From positions 27,330,559 to 27,394,558 of the forward strand of contig NC_088680.1 in NCBI RefSeq assembly GCF_950023065.1: a stretch of DNA of 64,000 bases, in the 5' to 3' direction. The DNA is from Planococcus citri (taxonomy: Eukaryota > Arthropoda > Insecta > Hemiptera > Pseudococcidae). A program made the translations under genes and the position numbers. The notes beneath the pieces are model-generated. The model made no database searches, was not told the DNA's origin, and worked only from the letters and a program-made list of their open reading frames with translations. How positions within the stretch are numbered: position 1 is the first letter of the stretch; the number at the start of each line of letters is the position of its first letter. This document shows positions 47,600 through 60,213 of the stretch, piece after piece.

Positions 47600-48720
47600 T
47601 ATATAAGTTGACGCCAACGCAAACTACATCGTTCTTTTTTCTTTCTAATTTTTTTCAATGTTCAACATAGGTTACAGTACATCGTGTTAGATACACTCTC
47701 AACGCAGTCTCAACCATTCGTCAACATCTTAAATACACATGCCGCGTGTAATAAAATGTAAATCAAGATGAAGGTGAAACACAGACACAGCACAGAGACA
47801 ATGATGTCAAAAAGACCATCTTGATGTTTTATTATGTAATTCAATTACGCGGTTAATTTCAACGCCGACGTCTACCTACGCTGATGAGCATTTTATCAGT
47901 AAATCACATTGTTTACACCGCAACATCGTCCTCTCCTCTCTTGGTCGTTGTTGTCGTGTAATAACCTTACCTTACGACTTATAGCCCGCACCACACCACA
48001 AACAAAACACGAAAATCACAACACAGTCGTGAACGATGGAGAAGAAAAACACCGTCGAATGTGCTATTTTCCCCCTTGCCTCGTTCGGTCTATCTCTCCA
48101 TTGCCTTTCTTTCTACATAACATACCTTCGAGTGGTATCTGTTTGGAAAAATCAAACCTCATCTGCATTTCAATTAACAACATAATTAAAGTGTACGTGA
48201 ATTCGCCAACATTCTTTCGTATTGCATTCAGGCACGTTAACAGGGCTAACACGAGCAATAACTAATTAGTACCTGTGCCTATATTATACTATATCTACCG
48301 AGGTTATTGCCATTTTGCCATCTTGTTGTATGGTGATAGTTTTGAGAAAATGTGGGTATGAGAGGGGACCACTGACACTTTTTTGTTGCAAATTTACGCG
48401 GAAATGTATTCGAGGTTTGTGAAGATTGTGAGATAAGATGATGTTTAGATAATTTTCAGCTGCTCGAATTGTCTTTTTAAGTTTTGGTAGTTGGGCCAAT
48501 CTTCAGAAACTTGAATATAAATTAGCTAGGTAGCTATTAGGTATAAAGCTAAATAGAATATTTGAAATTAAGCAGGTAATTTCGATTCCGATGCATGAAA
48601 TGTATATACGAGAACTCTAAGTGTCTAAATTTTAAGTAAAAAATCACGAATTTTCTGGAATTCTGAGAAAAAATTGATATTTTACTGCAAGATTCAGGAA
48701 GATTGACAAAATAATTTGAA
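47600..48720. other. No firm gene
   Basis: Overlapping plus- and minus-strand frames at 47909-48265 lack recognisable domains. The area is GC-richer than average up to 48100, so regulatory or untranslated sequence is possible. Confidence 0.3.
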
Positions 48721-48724
48721 AAGC

Positions 48725-49008
48725 TAACACAAGGTGTCTCAAAAATTTGATATTCAAAAATCGCGACTTTTTTTTCAGTTACCCTCCCATTTTTTAACAA
48801 AAAAACTAAAGAAATATGAAAAAAATTGAAAACTTTATTTATAATTATTCAATGAAATGAATATTAGGTAGATACGTATTAAATAAGAAGCACTTCAATA
48901 AAAAATTGAATTTAAAATCGGGGCGATTCTTAGCGACTTTTTGGGGATTTTTGGTAAAAATCGCGACTTTTTCACGACTTTCGCGACCTAGTAAAGACAT
49001 TCTGTAAC
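48725..49008. mobile_element. Diverged relative of the 45.1-kb MITE
   Basis: ACAAGGTGTCT near the left and the complement of AGACATTCTGT at the right form weak inverted ends. The interior has TCGCGACTTTTTCACGACTTTCGCGACC, parallel to the ATGACTTTTTCATGAC words at 45146-45469. Confidence 0.35.
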
Positions 49009-49679
49009 ATTGAGTAACATAGTAGCAAAATTTCTTCGCCCGTTTGATTTCAAAATTTTATAATTTCAAGAATTTTGTACATACTTTTACCATCAGATAG
49101 GTAGGTAGGTAGGGAGGTGCCTAAAGCTTTTCAATTTCAGAAAATTCACCAAAAATTGAAAAAGCTAAGTATTTGAGGAGCTAAAAAGTTGAAATTTATT
49201 CGACGATATTTTGAACGCTCTTCTCAGAAATGTAACATTAATTAAAAATGTGGAAAGAGTGTTGAAAAGTTTGTCAAAATGATGTGAAAATACTCAAACT
49301 TGAAAAAAAAAATTGAAATCACTGAAAATCGCCAAAATTTGATGAAATAGGTATGAGTAAAATTTGCCAAAACTGCATCGAAATTACATCCCTATGGGTA
49401 AATCTTCGACAAAAATTCAAAATTTCCTATGAAAACTTGGTTTGACTAATTTAAAAAAATTTTGAGCCCAGAGTTAGGTTGTGATTTTTGGAATATTTGA
49501 AAAAAATGAAATTCAATGGGTCACATAAAGAGGAAGGGCTGTGTTTGATTGTTTATTACAAATCATTTTCAAGTTTGTCTGGGCGTGTAAATGGTTTATT
49601 AATTTTCATAAGATTCCAACACTGTATAATTATTTAATTTTCAACATTCTTTGAGGCTCGAGCAGCTGGTTTTCCTTTT

Positions 49680-50560
49680 TTCGATAGTTTCCAAAATCAA
49701 CTGAACTTAAATCCGCAGTTTTTCAAAAATTCTCCAAAAAACAGTTCTGATAGAAATTTGTGTTTTTTTTTTCGAAAATCTGTGATATCATGACTCTCGT
49801 TTGAACTCAAAAATTATTCAAACTGCCCATAAATAAAGTTTTGATCTCAATTTTTGATTTTTTCCCCGATATTTTAACTCACTTTGATGAGTTGTATGAC
49901 TTCATTTTTTTTTTCAAAAACATCGAAAATCATATCCAGTTTCAAGTTCAAAACTCTTCAAAAAATTGCTCAAAAAGAAGTTCTGAAGGAAATTTTTGAT
50001 TTTATGTCACAATTTTGGTCCGTTTTGACAAGTTGTATGATACTTCTTTGAATATCCCTGAAAATCATAACTCAATTTATTTGGGCTCAAAATTCTTCAG
50101 AAACATTTTCGTGTAAATATTTGGATTGCTCGCAGAATTTTAACTGGTGGTTTGCTTGACCCTTTAAAAAAAAAAATCATGACCAAATTTTGGGCTCAAA
50201 ATCCTTCTAAAATGTTTTTAAAAAATGTTCGTAGAAGTTTTGGAATTTTTTACCAAATCTGAATCCAATTTGATATTGTTAGATTAGACTCAGTCCCAGC
50301 TTAAAATTCTTCATACATGTTCAAAAATAATTTTCTCGGATTGAATTTCTTACGAAATCTGAACCAATTTTGATGAGTCGCACATGGCACCTTTTTGAAA
50401 AATCTCGAAAATCATGACTCAATTTTTGATGCTGAAAATTCTTCGATAATTTTCTAATAATCGTTTTCGTGGAAACATTGAAACTTTTCTCAAAATCTTG
50501 AACCATTTTGGGAGGTTGCAAAGTCATTTTTGAAAGTCGTTTTTTCTCAAAATTGAAGGG
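49680..50560. repeat. Tandem repeat array, unit about 120-130 bp, six or so units
   Basis: Recurring order: TTTTGATGAGTTG(T/C), then GAAAATCATGACTCAATTT, then GGGCTCAAAATTCTTC, then AAAAAT..GTTTTCGT. Units are separated by indels. The related short array is at 44860-45110. Confidence 0.6.
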
Positions 50561-50564
50561 GTCG

Positions 50565-51855
50565 TGACTTTGAAATTTAACTGCGTTTTATTGTGCAAGT
50601 CATTCTTTTTTAATTTTCGTCAAAGTAAGTTTTTTCTTCAATTTGGAAAAATTTTCTCATCGTGGGTAAAAAATAACGAATACATATTTTTAATTTCTCT
50701 GTAAATATGCAATATATAGGTATGATGTCTTTCGATCTGATATGTATAAGACTTGAACTCTCTGGTCTCGAGAAGCACCTAAACGGTAGGAGGGGTCAGT
50801 GGTTCCCAAAATGGCGTGATTTACGATCCGTGGTAAAAATCCTAAAACATGAGAAAATTGACTTTGGTCTAAATTCGGGTTGGTAGTGGTTGGTTTCTTT
50901 TATTAGGTATAATATTGCGGGAAAAAATGTCGACTAGAATTGACCACTTTGAGCGGGAAAAACCGTGAAAAATTCTTTTTTTCGCATTTTCGAAGGTCTT
51001 TAACTTTTATTTTAAAAAAAGTCTGAAAAATTATACATTTTTCAATAATTGCACCTCTGAAACCTGAAAGAACTTACCAAAAATATCGTTGAAATGCTAA
51101 AAATGCGTGCTTTTCCAAGAACATACGTTTGAAATTTTTTTCAAAAATTGCCATAAATAACCCTTAAAAGTGTCTTAACATCCCTGCAAGTTCAAAAAAT
51201 TTTAAACTCCCAATGATAGAAATTTTTGGTTGAATTTGTAAGTATCAGAGACAGTGATCTAAAAATTTCCTCGGGGGGGGGGGGGTGTCAGACTGTAAAG
51301 AAAAACTTCCACTGGCTAGTTTCAAAATCCGAGCAGGCAATCTCACCTATTTTATTCTGCTATAAAATGCTCTTTCGTATCATTTTGTTTTATACGGATA
51401 CTTTTACCTATTTCATTGAGCTTCCATTACCACCCATCTCGTCCGATGAAAAATATAAAGTGCTTTTACTTGCCTCCGAACTGCACCACAATATATCTCT
51501 TACACGCGGAAAAATTCCACCGTTTTCAAACCATTTGGCAACCGGTCAGCCCAACAAAAGATTACAAGATATAAATTAAATTTCCTTATACGCGTATATA
51601 ATGGTGGAAAAAAGGCATAAACATAGATACTGTGTGCGATGAGCTCTTGTAAGATTTTTTTGATCACGCGACGAGGTCATCTTTCGTATAGCAATTTTAA
51701 ATTAAACGAACCGGTTTATACTACGAAGACGTACGAGAGTATCTATAATGGTTAATACTAAATAACGCATTTCAGAAAAGAAAAATAAAATACCAACGCC
51801 GCGCGCCGTATAGAGAAGTAATTAGGCTGTTTTGATTTCATTGTTTTCCAAACGT
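50565..51855. other. No firm gene
   Basis: Contains a G10 run near 51274. The 117-codon frame at 51226-51579 crosses that run and has no recognisable motif. Confidence 0.35.
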
Positions 51856-51857
51856 GT

Positions 51858-51878
51858 ATGGCCGGTCAAGTCTCTAAC
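51858..51878 (+). CDS. Possible tiny first coding exon (MAGQVSN)
   Basis: ATGGCCGGTCAAGTCTCTAAC runs into GTAAGTA, a consensus donor, after seven codons in phase 0. The region just upstream is GC-rich (GCCGCGCGCCG near 51802). Short first exons ahead of long introns are common in insects, but the evidence is limited to start context and donor. Confidence 0.22.
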
Positions 51879-52000
51879 GTAAGTAGAAGTACCTTTATTC
51901 GTACTCTACTTACCGTACTTACTTAAAATTTCCAACACGTTCGAGTAGGTAAATTAAAATTTCCTATGAGCATTTATCGAAAACTAGGCGTAGGGGGGAG

Positions 52001-52008
52001 TATATAAG
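52001..52008 (+). promoter_or_regulatory. TATA box candidate
   Basis: GGGGGGAGTATATAAGCAGACG is a strong TATA-type core. A GC-rich stretch at 52050-52082 ends in GTACAG/GTGAAAG, which could be the donor of a short noncoding first exon. Orientation and start site are inferred. Confidence 0.35.
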
Positions 52009-52099
52009 CAGACGTATCAATTTACCAAATGGATTGGAATTTACAAAAGGCGCGAGGAACCGGCGTCGGATTAGTCGTACAGGTGAAAGAGGATCGTTG

Positions 52100-53080
52100 A
52101 ACTTGACTACGTGCCTCCTGCCGGCTACCATACTTGTTCGATTCATTCCATCTTCTCTTTGGTGCGTCTTCGAGTCTTCCTCTTTACGTTTACTGGTTCT
52201 ACACTACACACAGTTCTGTACCTATACCGACTGAAGAAAAACCTCTTGTGGCTCCAATGTCGCCCTTCGCAATCGGAATAATTAATTATCTCATTCCGGT
52301 TCTCCATAGAAAAAAATCCGCCTAGCTTAGCACATCGTTTATGCTGAATTTTTTTATTATTTTTATACACGATGCACAGCTATACGTGTACAGTGTACAG
52401 TACTATACGATCTATACTCGTACCTCTATAATACGTGTACCGTATTATATCGCCTATAACTGTTTTGTCGGGCCAAAATATGTGCCCAGAGAGATCACCG
52501 GTGTCAATTCCTCTTCTTTTTTTTTTGCCTGCCTATCCTAGGTATCGTTTATTACGTGAAGATTAGGTATTTGATTTTTATTGACATCGTACGTAGCATG
52601 TTAACACTTATTTGAATAGTAGGTATTTTTAAAATGTAGGTGCTTATTTCTCTTTTTACATAATACGCATCTCGAGGCTTATACAACTCGTTGATTTTGA
52701 TTACGAAAAGCGTTTTGTCAGCGTAAAAATAACCTTTGATGCAGTTGCGTTTGCAGAGACTAAAGGTCGTATAATTGCGTCATTTTTTTTTTTTAGGGTG
52801 GATAGGTACTGTGAGAAAGTGCAGGTATCATGAGTGTAGCATATCTGAACTTGAATCTGACTTCAAATTGATAAATAGCACGTCAAAAAAAAAAGTGCTT
52901 TTTTGCTTTTATGGGCAACAGGAGGAGATTGGAGTAATTTGGAGGATCAAACATTTCACCAGAAAGTTTTTAAACGCATTTTTGGGCAGTTTTAACGCTT
53001 TAACTGAAAGTAAGATTTTTCAACAGTTATTTTTGCAAAAAAAAAAAATGAGATTTTTTAGGGTAGTTTTAATTGAAAGC
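52100..53080. other. No firm gene
   Basis: Overlapping frames on both strands at 52034-52541 without recognisable motifs. May be intronic sequence downstream of the putative promoter. Confidence 0.3.
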
Positions 53081-53089
53081 AAGATCTTT

Positions 53090-53550
53090 CTGGATGGCTT
53101 TGACCAAAAAAACAAAACTTATTCACAATTTTATCAAAAAAAAAAAAAGTAGAGAACTTTCTATCAATTTTTAGCGGTCTGGGCTAGTTTTTTTTTTGGA
53201 ATTTCACAAACATAAAAAAAATTCAAAAAATAGAAAACTTGAAGAATTTTTGGAAAAAATCAAGACTTGGTTGGCAGTTTTGTAAAAAGGAAAATTTATC
53301 TGGTAATTCTGGAAAAAAGAAAGACATTTTGACAATTATTGAAAATTTTGACCCCAAAAAAACAAAACTTTTTCACAATTTCAGCAAAAAAAAAGTAGAG
53401 AATTTCTATCAATTTTTAGCAATCTGGGCTAGTTTTTTTTTGGAATTTCACAAAAAAACACGAAGCGAAATTTTTTAAAAAAATAGGAAACTTATGGCAA
53501 TTTAAAAAAAAAACAAGATTTTTGGCAGCTTTTTGCAAAAAGGAAAATTC
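53090..53550. repeat. Tandem repeat, period about 248 bp (left part)
   Basis: GACC(CC)AAAAAAACAAAACTT occurs at 53101 and 53350. GGGCTAGTTTTTTTTTGGAATTTCACAAA occurs at 53179 and 53426. GGCAG(C/T)TTT and AAAAAGGAAAATT recur likewise. The second unit is interrupted by the LINE at about 53551 and resumes at 54667. Confidence 0.7.
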
Positions 53551-54666
53551 ATTTATAAAAATAAGCCTTTATATTTGTGAGTAATGTGTACATACATAAG
53601 TATTAAGAAAAGATGTAAAATAGAAACATTCCATTACTTACATAGTACAATACCCTCACAGCCCTAGAGTAGAGCATAGGCCTCCCCCAACCGACTCCAT
53701 TCCCTCCTGTCCTGAGCCAGTCTGTGGAAATGTTTGCGCCATAGCAAATGGTCAAAGTTGTCTCTCCATCTGAGTTTTTGTCCGTCCTTTTTTCTCACAC
53801 CAAAAGGTTGCCAAAAACTTGTTTGATATGCCCATCGTTTTGGGTTTGATCTAGATAGATATACGAGTACGTCCAGCCCATCTCCATTTCTTAAGTTTAA
53901 TAATTTCTCTTGCCATGTTTTTGTTAAATTTTAGTTTGCTTTTTATTATGGCTATTTGTATTCTATCTTTTAGTTTAATGTTGAGGATTGACCTTTCTAT
54001 CCTATTTTGGGTAGATTTTTTGCGATTTGAAGTTTTTTTGGTTAATGTCCCAACTGTCCAGGTCTGTGAGCCATATGATAATACTGGTTCTATACAAGCG
54101 TTGAAGATCCTACTTTTTTGTAAATTATCAAATGGACCTTCGAAAATGTGCTTAAGTGACCAATATTTTGTCCATGCTAAGGACACCCTTCTCTGTACTT
54201 TCCTTCCTGTGTCAATTCCTTTCGCGCTGATTAACTGACCCAGACATACAATCTCCTCCGAAATCTCAATTTTTTGACTAGCAACCATAATGTTGTTTTG
54301 CTCACTGGTATTTGTGAGTAATTTGGTTTTTTCAAAATTTATTTCTAGACGCCCTGAATGTGTAGTTTCTCTACGATATGATGTAATCAGCAAAGCGTAG
54401 ATTGCTGAGAAAGTTGTCATTCATCTTAAAACCTTTTCCTTCCCAGTTTACGTTTCCAAATACTTCCTCAAGAGCTGATATGAAAAATAAAGAGGACAAG
54501 GGGTCTCCTTGCTTCACACCTTTGCAAACTTTGAAGTATTCCCCTGCTTTTTCAGTCATTATTCTTGCTACAAGGTCCTTGTATAAGTTCACAATGATTT
54601 TTATGTATATTTCAGGTACACCCTGATTCCTCAACGCCCTAAACATGAAACTGTGGTTTAAACTTT
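53551..54666 (-). mobile_element. 5'-truncated RTE-like LINE fragment
   Basis: The minus-strand translation shows a reverse transcriptase C-terminal half: GVPEIYIKIIVNLYKDL, then VKQGDPLSSLFFISALEEVF, then RFADYI where FADD is expected. Further on come CLGQLISAKG, AWTKYWSLKHIF, YGSQTWT and RSILNIKLKDR, then WRWAGRT. The last part, LRWRDNFDHLLWRKH then LAQDRREWSRLGEAYALL and TAG at 53664-53666, is the usual RTE-type end. At least one frameshift near 54400 and another near 53850 break the frame. The endonuclease and the first RT motifs are absent. Comparison with the intact tandem unit at about 53285-53305 places the boundaries within a few bases. Confidence 0.75.
53664..54660 (-). pseudogene. 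Broken RTE-type reverse transcriptase
   Basis: This is the coding remnant of the LINE at 53551-54666. Frames shift near 54400 and 53850, and the second catalytic Asp of the FADD box reads as Tyr, so the enzyme would be inactive even if the frame were intact. Plus-strand ORFs here are shadows. Confidence 0.75.
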
Positions 54667-54790
54667 TGGTATTCTGGAAAAAAAGAAAGACATTTTGACA
54701 ATTTTTAAAAATTTTGACCCAAAAAAAAAACTTTTTCACAATTTTAGCAATTGAAAAAACTACAATTTTTTCACAATTTTTAGCAATTTC
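54667..54790. repeat. Tandem repeat continues after the LINE
   Basis: TTCTGGAAAAAAAGAAAGACATTTTGACAATTTTT and GACCCAAAAAAAAAACTTTTTCACAATTTTAGCAA match 53303-53395, completing the interrupted unit. Confidence 0.65.
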
Positions 54791-54799
54791 TGCAATAAA

Positions 54800-57700
54800 T
54801 CTATTTTTTTGGAAAACAAAACTTTTTTGGATTCAACTTTTAAAAATTAGTTTTTTCAAAAAATAAAGAACTTCCCATTCGTAAAATTTATGTTTTTTTT
54901 TTTATAACAAAATGAGTTATTTTTCTGGATTTTTTTTTAGAGAGGAATCATTTTTTATTTTTTGAGGCAGTAACATTTTTTTGGGGGAGGGGAGGAGGTC
55001 AAAATTCTATTTGGACTTAGATTACATTTCTTTCATCGTCGTATAAATTAGAATTCCGTCGTTAACCATTGTCGTTGCAACACCTTATTTTGTCATTTGA
55101 ATGTCCTGTCGTTCAAATCACTTTTTCTGTCGTGATAATGTTATTCCCCTTTTTTGTGGGTCCGGGGAGGGGGGGGGTAATCTTACCCCAGGCAGAAAAA
55201 CCTTGACAAAAAGAAGGTAATTTTTGGGATAAACTGGATGAATTGGAAAAAATTGAGAAACTTGAGAATAATTGGTGAGAATTTGTCCGATTTGGAAAAA
55301 TCAAAGAATTCCCAATAACCATGGATTTTATTACCTCTTGAATTATAAATTTTCAGAAGCTTTCCTGACCACAAGTTAGAGAGTAGAAAAATATACTTCT
55401 CACATTAATTGAAATTTCCTAAAATAAGTTCTCTTCATTCCAGTTAAAACTGCCAAAAATTCCCTATTTTTGCTAAAATACCAAAAAAGTCCTATTTTTT
55501 GTCAAAAGTTCTTGAACAATATCTAATTTTTTCCAAAATTAGTTCTTTTTGAAAACATAAAATTTTTTCTTGAAAAAATGAAGAATTGTGAATTTTTGAT
55601 ATCTTTTGCCCTCCGTTCCCTCGGGCCTAGTACGTATAATATTCTGAAAATTAAAAATGTTGAAGCCATGAAAATAAACTTTTTGTATCCATACAATGAT
55701 GTTATCTTGCGCTTCGAATGATCAATTTTTCGCATTCTTAAAAATTGTCAAGAATGAAAAAATACAACCAAATCGATAGAAAAATTCAAATTTTTTGTAT
55801 AATTTCACAATTTCAACATTTTGGTTTCCAACTTCCTTTCTAAAATTTGTTCGAACCACATCCAGCCAATTGGCTGAAAAAATCTATGTAAAGGGAGGGG
55901 GATGTGGGGTTGAAAAGTTGGGAAAATCTGGTGGAAAAAAATTAGAAAAATTCCAGTCTCCCCCCCCCCCTTAATCCGACATATCACTTCGTCACGTCTC
56001 TGGAGGGGAAGAAGCGAGATGTATTAGGTAGCATTTTTCGTAATTTTGAAAAATTTAATCATTCGCATCACATTTAAGACCATGTTTTACTCCGAATTTC
56101 ACACATTATTTCCGTATCGTACGAGAAGAATAGGTAAAAAAATACGAAAAATATCATCACTTCGCCAGTTAGCAAGTAATTACGTGTTGCTCCTAATCTG
56201 CGAAAATATTTGACCGCTATTCTCACGCACAGGTTTCTATTCATGTATGGTATACGTAAAAAGTATAACTACGCTTTGTTAAAGTCCATACACATGAAAT
56301 GATCCAATCAAAGCGTGGTAAAAAAAAAAAATCAAACGAAATTGCAATCGTTGGTCATCACATCTCGACTCGAGACATCAATGACCATATCTTTTCAGCT
56401 TAAAACCGTGATAATATGTGTTGCGAATCGTTTTTTAATGACTTCTACGTATCTACTTGTATCTCGTCATCTATTGGTAGGTAATAATAATGTATATCAT
56501 TTATCAGCTTACTTAATTACTTATAGCCCCCAACTGCCCGAGCCCAAGCAACGGTACATTTTATTCTATTGAATATTTCATTGAACCTATAAATAAGAAC
56601 GTTGCATTGTGAGGAATGTAGAATATTATTGTAGATGTATCTGTAGACCAACCTATTGATTATACCTACATGAGACATTGACCGAATATTTTCTTCCATC
56701 TTGCAATCAATAAATCACGATGTGTTTCTGTTTCATAATTTTAAAAATTTTAATTACAAGGCGAGGTATTTATAGGAATATTTAATGGAAAGTGAAATTC
56801 ACATAGTTTGTTAAAATAAAGTATTAATTATTGATACATTGCAATTGCAAATTATTTCCATTACAAAGTTCAAGTACTCGAGTAGGTATCGTACGTATAG
56901 CCATATGCAAGGTATCTATAATGGCGAGAAAAGAAAGGAGTGTTTATTGGTTTTCATAACCATTCTATAGCCCACTCAGTGTAACACTTTGATTTTATAT
57001 TATAATTTGATGTTATTAGTATTACCTACTGACCACTGAAAAATCGATTTGACATATTTTTTCGATGGCCTGAATCTAATACCTACATGGGGTTTTTTAT
57101 GAAATGGAAATCTTAGGTATATATGGATGACAGTATGAAAATTCATTATGCGGTTTCGTGAGAGTAGAAAATGCAGTGATTGTTCCTATCTGGTTTTATC
57201 CCGTCGTATTGTAATTAAAAAATAATTATGGTTGTATGGATGATGCTTTATATACCTATCTTCCAACCAATAGGTAGCCAATAAATAATTTCTTTTTTTT
57301 AAACATCCACGATTATTATATCGTAGGTGAGAGAATCCGAGTCACAATAAATCGAAAATGTTACACGTCTTGCTAGAAAAATAATTCACTCGGTGTTGAT
57401 ACTTATGTAAATATTTCATCGATTATTATTATTGATGTATTGATTGTAATTGGCAGAGATACAAATTAACATATCGTGATGCTAGATAAATTCTTACTCG
57501 TATATGTCAAAATAGGTACCTACCTTGAAATCAAACCCACCAACTTGCAAAAATTCATTGTGACTTTTTCATCTTTGCATACGTAGTCAAAAAAAAAAAT
57601 TTTAATTTTCTGGACATGGAAATAATTCAAGGTAAACTACTTTTCTTTTTACAGTTAACGGATTAGTTCAGATACCAAATGGAAATACTTACTACCTATC

Positions 57701-58240
57701 CTAATATCTCTGCCTCTATTACTTTTGCCATTTATTTTGCGTGAGTCATCACTTATCAGCATAACCGCAATCGTTGCATCCCGGTTTAGTTTAGTTTTTT
57801 TTTTCTCCGAAGATTATATTTTATCATTTGCATAAACGTGATCAACGATCATATAAACTATATTGCAAAAAGTTGATATTCCAAGTTGTCTCAACTGTAA
57901 AATTACATACCTAGCTAATTTTTTTCTTTTGTGGTTGGAAAAAATTAAAAACACACGTGTCAATTAGGTCGATGGGTACCTAATGAATTTGTTCTCATTA
58001 AATTGAATTTTTTAATGAACATTTTCAAAATTGGAATATTGAGCCAAAAAAATGGAAAATGGAACTCCCAAGCTAAGAAAAAGCGTCACTTGAAATTTGC
58101 AATTTTTTTGTTTTCTGACCGTATTTTAGGGCGCTGGTGGGGGAGGAAAAGGTTCAGAGGGGAGGAAAATTGGATTAAAAAACGAGCCAGTATTCTCAAA
58201 GATTACAAACTAAAGGTACTCAATTTTCAATTTTTGCCAT
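54800..58240. other. AT-rich intronic or intergenic DNA
   Basis: Homopolymer-rich, with G/C runs near 55162 and 55964 and one stray unit of the 21.9-kb array family at about 55590-55640. No gene supported. Confidence 0.4.
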
Positions 58241-58249
58241 GGATCATTT

Positions 58250-58850
58250 TTTTGGTCCAAATTCAGCAGCGACCTTAGTTTCTAGTTGAAAATCATTCAG
58301 AAAAAATTTTGGCTATGGAGATGTCCCTGGAGGGGAGATTTTGCGTCAACTTCAGCCGTTTCCATCTAAACCCAAGACCACTTTTAGGGTTCTACTGAGC
58401 AGTTGAATTTTTACAAATCGATAAATTCGTGTTTTGAAAAATGTTTGGTTCTCAAATTATTTTTCATTAAATTAGCCAGAACATAAAAAGGGTCATTACT
58501 GTCAATTTCAAAAAACAACAAAAAAAGTTATCAAGTTTTTGACCATTTTTCTTGATTTTTTGAAATTGAAATTGGCAATAATGACCAAACAATTTCCCTG
58601 GCTTCAGAAATGATATCTTTCCATGTTTTGGCTCAATTAATACCTACGAGATATTTTTGAGCAAAAAAAATTTAAAACACGAATAACACAGGTTGAGCAG
58701 GGGTTGGAGCGAAAAAAACCACATTTCGAAGCCTCATATTTCCCCTCCAGGGCACTTCCGGAACTAAAATTTTTCAAAGTGATTTTCAATTGGAAATTGA
58801 GGTCTTCATTCTTGATCAAAATCCTCCATCACTTTTTTCACGATCCCTCC
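58250..58850. repeat. Third copy of the 8.65-kb dispersed family, partly fold-back
   Basis: AAGACCACTTTTAGGGTTCTACTGAGCAGTTGAATTTTT and the GATATCTTTCCATGTTTTGGCTCAATTAA block match the 8.65- and 43.0-kb copies. TGTCCCTGGAGGGGAGAT (58322 on) and CCCCTCCAGGGCACTTC (58742 on) are inverted, as are two TCAATTTC/GAAATTG segments around 58510-58590. Confidence 0.5.
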
Positions 58851-58859
58851 TAATAGAAG

Positions 58860-60125
58860 ACTAGAAGAGTTGCTGTCTGGAACATTATCACAGCATAAAA
58901 ATATTTTTAAAAATTTCAAGTAACAATATTATTATTGATACCTACCTTTAGATTCAGACAGCGATATTCATGAGAATTCAAATGGGTAACACTGTACTAC
59001 CAATCCTCTTGGTTGTCTGCAGCCAGTATAGGAGCTTTTATTTTACATGCAAGGTATTTTATGATTACGTCTGAGGTCACTGTTCCTATCCTTCTATCCA
59101 TAGTATTCTTTATTTCATCGATTGATACTCGTACATGACTTTTTAATCATCTTAATCTAATTTTGATCTTTAAAATTGACACAACAACGTATGGACAAAA
59201 AACCGAAGAACTTTTCCTGGTATTTATTCTATCGTTTTATAAATCTTCCAAGTCGTAGGAAGTGTTACCTATCCAATTAGAAATTCATTTCAAACACACA
59301 GACGTTCCAGAGTCCAGACTTTTCCCTTTTTATCTGACTAATGGTGTTTTTCCAATTTTTATCATCAATATTGCGTTTTTTCCTCCATATAGCAACTCGA
59401 ATCGAATCGAATGTAGATTTATGGAAGTACAGTATCGTTCCATTAAATGATTTTTAAAGGGTTGTGCGTAGAAAAAACCTGATACCAGCGATGCATTAAC
59501 ACAATATTACCATTTTCTTATAGCTTTTGATAAGAATAGGTTTACTCTTTGCGATGATACGAGTGGGTATTTACATTAATTAAGACGAGGAATTCGAAAT
59601 AAAAATACAATTAGAGTTATACTAGGCTGCGATCGAAAGGTGTAACGTTTGACATTGAAAAAAAAACGTTATCTTTTACCTTGATTTTTGTCTGCTCCAA
59701 GTATTGACCTTTAAATAATTTGAGCATACGAGCGAGTGTTAAGATAGGTGCTGGTGCATAACTTCATGGAGTTATATACTCGTACATATGATGGTATTTA
59801 AGGTAACTGTAGTCTATTTATAATATATTTTATAAACGAATCGTTCTACTCCTATATAAAGAAAATTAACCGTTATGTGGGCGGAAATCAACGCTGATAG
59901 TTGAAAATGAATTTTGCCATCAGAATATGAAATGAAATAGCACATACATACCTAGATAGACTATTCATAAGTGCACAGCATAGATACAGGTACCTACACT
60001 TGCAATTCTAGTTGTGTACGGACGTACGATATGAGTTAGCCGAACCCGAATGCGTTCGCTTTTATAAATTTCACTCTATATGCTTATATACTCATACCTT
60101 ATATACTTACGAGTACTTAACTTAC
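58860..60125. other. No firm gene
   Basis: AT-rich, with the usual TAGGTACCTAC words. Probably intron sequence downstream of the minus-strand exon at 60131. Confidence 0.35.
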
Positions 60126-60130
60126 CTTAC

Positions 60131-60213
60131 CTACACTCTCTTTTGGCAAGAAGATAAATCATCGCCGTTAAGTTGAACGCCAATATCGTAAACGTTAGTT
60201 GAAAATATCGCAT
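60131..60213 (-). CDS. Candidate first coding exon with a signal peptide
   Basis: The minus-strand ATG opens MRYFQLTFTILAFNLTAMIY, then LLAKREC, a typical signal-peptide or signal-anchor profile. It ends at GAGTGTAG/GTAAGG, a strong donor, after 83 nt (27 codons plus two bases). Upstream (60214-60420) is unusually GC-rich, with CGACGACGACGACGATGG and CGTACGACGACGTACG, consistent with a 5' leader or promoter. An in-frame upstream ATG at 60363 would add an implausible Arg-rich leader, so I prefer the internal start. No family can be assigned from 27 residues. Remaining exons should lie at lower coordinates. Confidence 0.4.

Noticed and set aside
53915..54238. Plus-strand 107-codon ORF
   Set aside because: Antisense to the broken RTE reverse transcriptase, which has clear family motifs.
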